64,000 bases of DNA, from NCBI GenBank assembly GCA_964030785.1, contig OZ034970.1, positions 22,998,435-23,062,434 of the forward strand. Reading direction: 5' to 3'. This stretch comes from Siderastrea siderea (lineage: Eukaryota; Cnidaria; Anthozoa; Scleractinia; Rhizangiidae). The notes beneath the pieces were generated by a model. That model ran no database searches. It was not told the DNA's origin and saw only the letters and a program-made list of their open reading frames with translations. Position numbers and translations under genes: made by a program. Shown one piece after another: positions 57,701 through 64,000 of this stretch (the first letter of the stretch is position 1; every line of letters begins with the position of its first letter).

Positions 57701-60700
57701 TGTAAACACAGTTGGGGGGGGAGCTTACTTCATTATCTGACCTTAACAGGGATGTGTGGCCTAATAGGGTATGGTTTTCACACGGTTTCGTCTTAAATGT
57801 GGTAAGGGTAAACTCAATTACCGCAAACCACTCTATAAAGCTGTAAACAGATTTCTAAATTATCAATGTATTAAGATAAGAAACAGTTCATCCTTACCCC
57901 ATTCTAGTCTAAGACAGGGTATGATTTTGGGGTAAACAGTTCTTGAAAATATCTGTTCTGTCTTAAACAGGGTAACAAAATCAGCAATTTCTGTCTTAAA
58001 CATGGTCAGGGTTTGACCCACCTCCCTACGCAAGCATCTGTTCAGTACCACCCCCCACCCCCATTGAAAAGCGGTTGTTTCTTTCAAAGTGGTTAAACTT
58101 TTTGGTGACCATTTTGAGAAATGCAATAATTGCGTATGCACATGAAAGCTACACAAAAAATTCTTTCATCCATAACAAATTTCTATGTAGATGGAACTGT
58201 AGTAAAAGATTCGAACAAGGCATTCTTAGGAAAATTCACTACTATTAGGCCAAACGGGTGACCTTATTGTGTGGCTTAGGCCATTTTTTAGGTTTACAAT
58301 CTGCTGTGTTTAGGAGCTGTTTTTAGAAAATGACCACCAGTAGGCCATAGGATAGGCCATGGCCTACACCATGGCCTACCCCATGGCCAAGGCCATGGCC
58401 TACCCCACGTTTTGTCGCTACCCACTTTTTTTATTATTAATAATTATTCAACAACAGCTTGCACTGGCAGTGAAATTTACCATCGACTTCAAGCATTAGC
58501 TTTTCAATAGGTGAACGTATCTGAGTTTGAAGTCTACTTTACATTTAAAACTGATAAAATGCTAGAAAGAATTCAATTGTGTTAACCACTTCTGAACTTC
58601 ACAATTATATTCTTGGCAACTGAAAAGGCAGTAATAAAGAGGTTTCGACCATATCTACCTCATTTTATCCAAAGCATCCCGTGGCACGCCATCATGATGG
58701 GGTAATTCTGAAAATGCTTGCTCCTCCTCCACACTCATCAACTCAAGGCCCATCAAGTATTTTAGAAGCTTTCGTTTGTCATGTTTGGCTCCATAGCATG
58801 TTAACAACATGGCAGCAGCCTCATAGAAGTGAAACCTTAATGCTTCGCTGATACAGTCTCTGAGTTGTAAAGAATGTTTTCCACCTGTGACGATTAATGA
58901 GCAAATGGCATCTACATGTCCACCTCTCGATGCCTCCAGAAGAGCCTCCTTAAAGCATGATTGCATTACATCCGAAAGTCTTACCGATGTCAACATGTCT
59001 CTAAGGTTTGAGCTATTTTCTCGGGCTGCCTTCTTGATCTCTGAGATTGAAAAATAAATCTTGTATCAGAAAAACTCTTACAGTGACTTCATTCAAGCTC
59101 TAGATCTTGAAGCTCCCGGGGACTACTTAATTTCAGGCCTCAAGAACTGGCAGGGGAGGGGACTTAGTAGAGAGGGGTCTTATTAAAATAATAAAATAAA
59201 TAAAAAATTTTGAAGAAAGCTAAAATTGATTTTACCTGGAACTTCTGTCATACTGCTACAAAACAGGACTATTATTTGATTTCTTTAAAAAAATGATAGG
59301 TTGATCAAACAGCTAAAGAAAGTACACTTAAAAGTTGTAGTGACCAGTGAAAGTAAAGAGCTTCTGAAGCTATAAGAAATTAGGCCTGTTACCAAGAATT
59401 TTTTTTAATGATTCATGTTGCGAACATTTACAAACATGTGCTCAGGCCTGAGCTTGGGATTTTACCCTTTTACTCCCAAGAGCACCTAAAATCAACAATC
59501 AAGACAAATCCCAAATTTCACTTTGTAAAATACGTAAATATTAAATAGTACCATCTGAAAATAAGGAAGAAAGTAAGGGATGAACCTTGGCAAACAGCGG
59601 TTAGTTCATCTAGTTATGCGTCTTGTAGTTCATTTCATATAAAGACAGGCACAAGATGGATTTTTATAATTATTAATAATAATAAATAATTAGTATTATA
59701 TCTGCTTTTGTTTGTCTTGGAAGGTGAACTACACTGATGGATGGATAATCAGTCTTGTGCCCATCTTTATACAAGACAAACTATGAGACACATAACAAGA
59801 TGAACTAAACATTGTTTGCCCAAGTTCATCCCATTATCTTTCCATTAAGGTGGCATGATACCCCAAAATTCGAGGTTTCGGTCGCAAAAGTCATCTTTTT
59901 GAAAATGGCAAAATTGTAGCCTTTAGTCACTTGTGAATACTACCGTGAAAGTATTTCACTTGATTTCCAGCATTAAATAGGCAAAATTGACAAAATCTGA
60001 ACAACAGTACGAATTTTTTCCATAGCAACAGCCATAGCAACCAATGTTTACATTTATGAAATGCGAAAAAATGACTTTCTAAAAGGAAAAATCACCCCCC
60101 CCCCCCCCTTGCTTCCCTGCACAAACCAACGTCAGTGTTCTTGTAGCGAAACACCTGCCTGAGAAGAGGAGAGATTTTTCGTCTCTGCGTTTTAATTTCC
60201 AAAACAAGTCCTAGTTCTTACAGAAAACATGTTTTTCTGAACAGGAAAGTCATTCAACTTAAATTTCAGTGTGACAAATTTCATTTGACAATAGTTTTAG
60301 GGCAACAAGCGACGAATTACTGTCGAGAATTCATTCCTTTATCTTTAAGTCCTAGTTCTTACAGAAAACATGTTTTTCTGAACAGGAAAGTCATTCAGCT
60401 TAAATTTCAGTGTGACAAATTTCATTTGACAATAGTTTTAGGGCAACAAGCGATGAATTACTGTCGAGAATTCATTCCTTTATCTTTAAGACCGTTTTTC
60501 TCGAATAACAGAATTTCTTGGAATAGAGGAACTCTTAACAAGAGGGTCATACAGGGGGGGTCTCTGGCATGATTCATGGACGAAAAAATTAACGAATCAC
60601 GGATCACAGATATTGAAATTTCTTTTCCCCGAATCACGAAAATAAGAAAGGAACGTACTCTTTTATCCTGTTCTTACGCTACAAAGACTGTTTGAAGAAA

Positions 60701-62108
60701 TCAAAATTGATTAAGGCTAAGAAAAGGCCGAGGAAAGGCTGCATACTACAAATCGCATACCTCCATCATTCTTGAAAGGCGACTCTAACCATTCGTCCAT
60801 TTCATGTAGTAACATAAGAGTAGACATCTGACACATGACACGCATGCAAAGCACGTGAATTGCACAATAGATTTTCACTTTACGACTGACGACGTCAACG
60901 AAGATTAAGCGAAGGTCAACAAGGGAAGCTCTCGGCTACTTGGTAGTTCCAGATGCCTTACAAGACGTTACGATAATTATACGGAGGTCACATTTGATGT
61001 TTTTAGTCTTAATAAATCGTCCGGAGGTCTCGCATCTCAAAATCACGTAGAATGAAATGGTGAAATCACGAATATCGGTTATTAATTCAAGCTCTTCACG
61101 TGTCATGCGAAACCTTCCGGTCACGGGTCACGAAGAATAAATTTATTACATTCACGTTTCACGGAAAATAAAATCAGCTAATCACGCGTCACGAGAATAC
61201 CCCTGTACGACCCTCTAACAAAGATATCTCCCTTGCATTTTAACCTACTGTTGTGAAATTTTCGTCAATACTAAAGTACTGTTTTTTCGGTGCAATGAAC
61301 CTGAAAAAGAGTATACAGGTTTGAAATAAGTCTCATTAATTGACTCTTTGTCTAATAATTATTTCCTGTTACCTGAAGTAAGCTTTTTAAAAAAAAAATC
61401 GAATGAAGGAAAACTGGCTAATTTTTGAGGTTCATTGCACAGTCATGTCATATATGTACACGTTAGAGTTGGTTTGATACTTTTCCAACCGTGCATTAGT
61501 GAGTTATCGTTGTTACCGTGAACATCCCTTTTTCTAACTTAAGATGCTCGTTAATCATTAACTATTGTGACATGTGACCTGAAAAGACTTATATTGATGT
61601 TAGGGCATGCAGCCCTATAAAGTGATGGTAGAAGTTTCCCACAAAGTTCTGTTCTAAAGAAATTCATCTTTTGGGGTATCGTTCCACCTTAAGTACTGCA
61701 TTACTGACCTTCTGTTTTGAGGATCTGTGCTGTTTTCTTGCTCTTGTTAATTATGGCTGTTTCGTAAGGAGTTTTGCCAAACTCATCTTTACAAGTTACA
61801 TCAGCGTTGTGTTTCAAAAGTTCTATCACGCAGTCTACATTATCCATGGATGCTGCAATGTGAAGAGGTGTATAGAAGCCATTGGCCTTTGCACTAGCAT
61901 TGGCTCCATATAAAAGCAAAAGCCTGACTATGCTCGTCTGAGCCCCGTTGGTGGCTTCATGAAGCGGTGTGTAACCTAGGAAACCAACTTGTTCTTCCAA
62001 CTGTTTCAAGTCTTCAATTCCTTGAAGGTACGATCGGATTGCGGCGATATTGCCTTGGCGGCATAAGGTATGCAGATAACCACTTGGTGATGATGGACTT
62101 TGTGCCAT
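39022..62108 (-). CDS. LRRK: LRRK-family ROCO protein kinase (11 coding exons, 2312 residues)
   Basis: Eleven minus-strand exons join with GT-AG sites and matching phases to 6939 nt including the stop. Order: ankyrin repeats (about 25-135, continuing to about 250), leucine-rich repeats (about 319-470), Roc GTPase with P-loop GRAEQGKTT (511-519), DFGGQE (566-571) and THLD (624-627), and COR (about 680-905, resuming about 1430-1590). Then come the kinase with LGSGGFGK (1593-1600), VAIK (Lys1614), YRDLKPEN (Asp1708), DFG (1731-1733) and APE (1754-1756), and a WD40-like C-terminus with VWVGTASGHILIFD. The family are large Roc-COR kinases, including LRRK1 and LRRK2. Ankyrins plus the CPKHP/CVVC segment before the kinase point to the LRRK1 side; YRDLKPEN looks more like LRRK2. 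Odd points are the ~490-residue COR insertion and DFG in place of DYG. The 5' UTR is not defined. Confidence 0.88.
39803..41510. mobile_element. TIR element with 8 bp target duplication in LRRK intron 10, carrying a retroelement fragment
   Basis: The terminal repeats are AGGGTTCAAAAT and ATTTTGAACCCT. The flanks GGTTTCGC (39795-39802) and GGTTTCGT (41511-41518) agree at 7 of 8 positions, a hAT-type duplication. GCCGGC-rich subterminal repeats lie inside both ends. Its middle carries Penelope-like coding remnants rather than a transposase. Confidence 0.65.
40450..41390 (+). pseudogene. Degenerate Penelope-like retroelement fragment
   Basis: Broken plus-strand frames include KLQAHTEKGTCPRDLHYVAK, then after an internal loss WKSYIDDIFSLWNV with the YxDD reverse-transcriptase core. 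FLDSTVFKGERF, IRTHFMPTETFHYTYFSSCH and ILMSKWHLNKSQPLLRKIY follow in shifting frames. FLDxTV and the final block match Penelope-type reverse transcriptases as I know them. Stops and frameshifts exclude function. Confidence 0.55.
41600..41800 (+). mobile_element. SINE-like sequence
   Basis: GGACTAGAATCCCATCCAGG, GGGAGTAG, CATGCTACAGAAACCGGGAT and a closing GACTTTACCTTACC resemble a SINE body and tail seen repeatedly in marine invertebrate genomes. This was identified from memory of the pattern only, and no target duplication was found. Confidence 0.4.
41801..43152. other. Remainder of LRRK intron 10
   Basis: No gene is seen. TACGCGTA-type motifs occur near 42034 and 42249 and again at 42709-42745, but no clean repeat boundary was found. 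Confidence 0.35.
43153..44591 (-). CDS. LRRK: LRRK exon 10: kinase domain and first WD40-like part
   Basis: Acceptor TATTTTTTCAG at 44592; donor TTTGCAG|GTAAGA. It contains QAVAIKFY, GVIYRDLKPENVLVWSL, LIDFGTANF, GTPGIHAPEM and DVYSYAILLYKLI, then beta-rich sequence such as YLFVGLNDGKVRCIL. Confidence 0.9.
44942..45741 (-). CDS. LRRK: LRRK exon 9: end of insertion, COR second half, kinase glycine loop
   Basis: Acceptor TTCACAACAG; donor GGAAAG|GTAAAG. About 95 more low-complexity residues come first, then COR resumes at FLHCWKSGVCLRHPRLFLLL. CVVC and CPKHP follow, and the exon stops exactly after LGSGGFGK. Confidence 0.85.
46493..48187 (-). CDS. LRRK: LRRK exon 8: COR first half plus long low-complexity insertion
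   Basis: Acceptor CTCGTTGCAG; donor TCAG|GTAACA. COR reads GILLHYDDPNQDLQDLYFID and later IPHGFWSRLISRLLFYMKDM. About residue 940 onward it becomes Ser/Thr/Glu/Gly-rich with no visible fold. Confidence 0.85.
48248..48411. mobile_element. Hairpin MITE in LRRK intron 7
   Basis: The left arm TACAAATAGACGAAGAAAGG and the inverted right arm (TACAAATAGACGGCGAAAGG) continue to about 50 bp each, including ACAGCTGGG and AAATTCTAC. No coding content. Confidence 0.6.
50019..50300 (-). CDS. LRRK: LRRK exon 7: end of Roc and start of COR
   Basis: Acceptor TTCAAAAACAG; donor GAGAG|GTAAGC. It contains GIDDLRNTIYDAASALKKSG, then MIPHSFWLVADAIQAKRQ, matching the Roc-COR linker of the family. Confidence 0.85.
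50555..50680. mobile_element. Hairpin MITE in LRRK intron 6
   Basis: The ends GTACAACGCTAAACTT and the inverse of GTACAACGCTAAATTT enclose about 126 bp with no coding capacity. Confidence 0.5.
51015..51251 (-). CDS. LRRK: LRRK exon 6: Roc guanine-specificity region
   Basis: Acceptor TTCTTGTAG; donor GAAG|GTAAGG. It contains VVIVGTHLDKV, the G4 motif in its Roc form. Confidence 0.88.
51570..51703. mobile_element. Hairpin MITE in LRRK intron 5
   Basis: The ends are GTAATAGG and CCTATTAC, with inner arms CCAATTTGGGAAATAATTG and inverse, giving a 134 bp stem-loop. Arm identity is high. Confidence 0.6.
52637..52810 (-). CDS. LRRK: LRRK exon 5: Roc switch II
   Basis: Acceptor TTTCACAG; donor GAAG|GTAATA. 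It contains IWDFGGQEDFYTTHQCFLS and LYLLVWNLEEG, the Roc G3 region. Confidence 0.88.
53564..53756 (-). CDS. LRRK: LRRK exon 4: Roc P-loop
   Basis: Acceptor TTTGAAG at 53757; donor AACG|GTGCAA. It contains the GTP-binding P-loop GRAEQGKTT after YYTVKLMLV. Confidence 0.85.
54337..54973 (-). CDS. LRRK: LRRK exon 3: leucine-rich repeats
   Basis: Acceptor TGTTTTACAG; donor CAG|GTCAGT. It encodes about five to six LRRs (for example LCVLDLRRNQLRSIPARLLQ and LRDLRLSENKIVELP), fewer than in vertebrate LRRK1. Confidence 0.88.
55142..56132. mobile_element. Non-coding TIR element in LRRK intron 2
   Basis: The inverted ends share CTATGAAGTAAAAACTAA and TTAAGC.TATTTGAAA and extend about 55 bp. The 145-codon open frame at 55306-55743 lies within it and has no recognisable domain. 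Confidence 0.55.
56160..58423. mobile_element. 2.3 kb element with ~90 bp TAGGCCATGG-repeat ends in LRRK intron 2
   Basis: Both ends begin GGGTAGC[AG]ACAAAACG, then carry five to six copies of a GGGGTAGGCCATGG-type unit, finishing GGCCTATCCTATGGC. The arms are inverted and match over about 90 bp. No transposase was found. Decayed GTCTTAAAC..GGGTA repeats occur near 57780-58010. Confidence 0.65.
58659..59040 (-). CDS. LRRK: LRRK exon 2: helical/ankyrin-like region
   Basis: Acceptor CAATCTCAG at 59041; donor GAG|GTAGAT. It reads EIKKAARENSSNLRDMLTSV, then FKEALLEASRGGHVDAICSL, like a decayed ankyrin repeat. Confidence 0.8.
60207..60488. repeat. Tandem duplication, 2 x 141 bp
   Basis: The copies 60207-60347 and 60348-60488 differ at only about two bases (CAACTT/CAGCTT and GCGACG/GCGATG), so the event is young. 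The plus-strand open frame across it is a by-product of 141 being a multiple of three. Confidence 0.8.
60541..61216. mobile_element. Nested MITE with AGGGTC.TACAGGGG ends
   Basis: The left AGAGGGTCATACAGGGG and inverted right AGAGGGTCGTACAGGGG enclose AATCACG-type subterminal repeats. It lies within the TTAA element. Confidence 0.55.
61709..62108 (-). CDS. LRRK: LRRK exon 1: start and ankyrin repeats
   Basis: The start is in a strong context (CACCATGG) at 62108. About three ankyrin repeats are visible (GYTPLHEATNGAQTSIVRLL, FYTPLHIAASMDNVDCVIEL, FGKTPYETAI). The donor is GAAG|GTCAGT. Confidence 0.85.
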
Positions 62109-63300
62109 GGTGCTTTATACAAAAGATAACAACAAAAATAATTATTAATACTATCTATATAAGTCGACCTGAAAAACTATGAATATCGATTATCCAGACT
62201 CTCTGGGAGCACAAAAAAATTGTCCCTGGATAATGACTAACTTGCATCCATGTTGGTTATTTTCAGAGGACCAGCTGCTAGTATTTTCCAGATGTCTGTT
62301 GTAGCCTGGGTGTAAACTGGAAGTACCAAATTTCTGAATAAATTAAGTTTTGGATTGTTCTGTGGTAAAGTTCTGTCAATGTAACAGAGGAATATAGACA
62401 GGATTAACCTGTCACCATCAATTTTTTTGAAGCCACATATAGCAAACACTCATAAGGTGTCATAAGTGAGGCCCTGTTAGGGCTAATTCCGACAAGTAAC
62501 AAGGCCTTGAAGCAGCGACATAAGACAGATGAAATGGCCACAAATGACACAAAGATGGATTGAAACTGCGACAGCGACGAAGACAAGTGCAAATACAATG
62601 TAAAATACCGACAAGGACATAACTTCCTCCTCAATATGTGAAACGAAGGGTTTTGAAATTCAGATGAGTGACATTCATAGCCCCCTAAAAGGGCCTCATA
62701 AGTGGTGGGTCGTTTGTTTTAGTCTGGATCAATGCTTTTATAGCATCACCATAATCTAAATCCCCGGAATTACAGAAAAGGAAGATAAAGAACAACAAGG
62801 CTTGCAAATAGAGAAATTGTGGCAAATCAGATCAAGTGATAGGAAATGTAGTTCACAAGCTGAATGCAACTCGGGGTGATTACATGTAGAGGAGTGATTA
62901 AGCAAGTCAATCATGTCGCTGCTTTTAATGAGAGAAAACACAACGATGAATGTAAAATTGTTTTCTTTCTGCGTTTTGTGGCAACAAAGCAAACCAAGGT
63001 TATCTGACTGGGTAACTCAAAGCCTTCCCTATCATGGCTCCAGATTTCCTTGAAAATCATTTTACAAGCACTGCCTTGAATAATTTCCTCTCATTCTGGG
63101 AACCTCCACACAGCGAGCTGTATGAACATAAACATTAATTATATTTGATTTCTTGTTGATTTGGAAAAAACAAATCAATTAATTCAAACAAATGTGATGC
63201 AAACAATCGCAATCCCATTTGGTATAAAAATCAAGAAGAAAAGTATTTTTTTGTCACATACAGGTGATGAGAATTAAGGAAATTATCAGCAAAGATAAAA
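62109..63300. other. Upstream flank of LRRK
   Basis: No gene or clear promoter motif was recognised. The LRRK start is at 62108. Any 5' UTR exon or promoter would lie in or beyond this AT-rich stretch. Confidence 0.35.
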
Positions 63301-63773
63301 TGAAGGGCCCGGTGGAAAAAGGGCGTAAGTGATGATTTGAGGTTAAAATCGAAATTGCTCCTATTTAGCTGAACATTGGCACACAGGCTGGTTTTCATGT
63401 GAGGAACGCTGTTGCGTACTTATTTCTTGACCTGAGATCTAAAATTTGAAGAATTAGCGTATTACTTTTGTGTGAAAAGTTTTGTTGAACTGAACTCGCT
63501 CAAGTGATGTGTGAAAGATTTCTTTTGTTCTCTGCCTGAACTAAAACAAAGGAATTCAACCTAGAATCCGCGGTCCTGTTGTTTTCTTTGTGTCCGTTTT
63601 AAACAAAAGTAATACGCTTATTCTTCAAATTTTAGATCTCAGGTCAAGAAATAAGTGCGCAACAGCGTTCCTCACATGAAAACCAGCCTGTGAGCCAATG
63701 TTCAGCTAAATAGGAGCAATTTCAATTTTAACCTCAAATCATCACTTACGCCCTTTTTCCACCGGGCCCTTCA
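63301..63773. mobile_element. Long palindromic element with ~170 bp arms
   Basis: The arms 63301-63473 and 63601-63773 are inverted copies with few differences. The outer ends are TGAAGGGCCCGGTGGAAAAA and the inverse, and the inner part is AT-rich. No coding. No clear target duplication was seen. Confidence 0.7.
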
Positions 63774-63774
63774 A

Positions 63775-63945
63775 ATGCCTTTATGTTTGATCAAATTCTT
63801 TCAACTAGTAACAAGGAAAGTACCCCATTCAAGAACCAGTTATCTGATAAGCACCATAAGGGAATGGAACATTTTGCCCCAAAACACTGTTAAACTGCCA
63901 AGCTTGCACTCTTTCAGAAAAACAATTGGCAACATTGACTGCTAA
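63775..63945 (+). pseudogene. 3' end of a LINE-type reverse transcriptase reading frame
   Basis: An open stretch of 56 codons ends in TAA and reads SRTSYLISTIREWNILPQNT, then VKLPSLHSFRK. This is the typical C-terminal end of non-LTR retrotransposon ORF2 (R.TIREWN.LP). The rest of the element is absent. The palindrome at 63301-63773 abuts its left edge. Confidence 0.6.
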
Positions 63946-64000
63946 CAGCTGACCCTAGTACTTTATTTATTATTATTTTTTTTAATGAGCCCTCACGAGA

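Larger units (their letters stand above)
59849..61688. mobile_element. TTAA element in LRRK intron 1
   Basis: TTAA flanks both sides (59845-59848, 61689-61692). The ends are GGTGGCATGATACCCCAAAA and, inverted, GGTGGAACGATACCCCAAAA. It is piggyBac-like by target site only. It contains a 141 bp tandem duplication and a nested MITE, and has no transposase. Confidence 0.7.

Noticed and set aside
60285..60572. Open frame with an internal repeat of ~47 residues
   Set aside because: It is an artefact of a 141 bp tandem duplication in a transposon.

Overview
The window looks like nuclear DNA from a cnidarian, most likely an anthozoan such as a stony coral or sea anemone. This is inferred from AT-rich, intron-bearing genes with GT-AG splice sites, animal gene families (SLC35B2, GEMIN6, LRRK), and very dense small inverted-repeat transposons plus a repeated protein family (an RNase-H-like D..AGCYH protein) that I associate with cnidarian genomes. 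No species is claimed. Nothing bacterial, viral or organellar was seen.

Layout. 1-10.5 kb is a transposon graveyard: a broken minus-strand mobile-element gene (340-2692, possible 5' pieces to 4415), two related MITEs with TTA/TAA target duplications (4725-5201 and 9865-10416), and a large inverted-repeat element (about 6192-9820) with a deleted hAT transposon (7466-9483) nested inside. 10.56-14.3 kb holds a two-exon SLC35B2 (PAPS transporter 1) gene on the plus strand with promoter-like motifs. An intronless GEMIN6 gene follows on the minus strand (20716-21246).

From 12590 onward the sequence is a tandem segmental duplication. Unit A is 12590-29403 and unit B is 29404-39262. Each unit carries SLC35B2 exon 2, the same intergenic MITEs, GEMIN6, and the 3' end of the neighbouring LRRK gene. 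The breakpoints fall in SLC35B2 intron 1 and inside the last LRRK exon. GEMIN6 is therefore the only gene duplicated whole. SLC35B2 copy B lacks exon 1, and unit A keeps only an antisense stub of the LRRK last exon. Unit A is longer because of a 1.6 kb element (18753-20324) and a 5.3 kb TTAA-flanked element (22343-27673). Unit B shows the empty site for both.

39-62.1 kb is one minus-strand gene, rebuilt here as 11 coding exons with phase-consistent junctions (6939 nt, 2312 residues). It encodes a LRRK-family ROCO protein with ankyrin, LRR, Roc GTPase, COR, kinase and WD40-like parts. Two features are unusual: a low-complexity insertion of about 490 residues inside COR, and a DFG (not DYG) kinase motif. 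Its introns are full of transposons: a nested Penelope-like fragment in an 8-bp-TSD element, a TTAA element 14-15 bp from the exon 1 donor, a CCATGG-repeat TIR element, and several 130-170 bp hairpins. The window ends with a long palindrome beside a LINE 3' coding remnant.

Functionally the three genes are unrelated: Golgi sulfate-donor import (SLC35B2), SMN-complex snRNP assembly (GEMIN6) and Roc-COR kinase signalling (LRRK). I see no operon or joint system. The interest lies in the duplication's gene-structure consequences, the LRRK architecture and the nested mobile elements.
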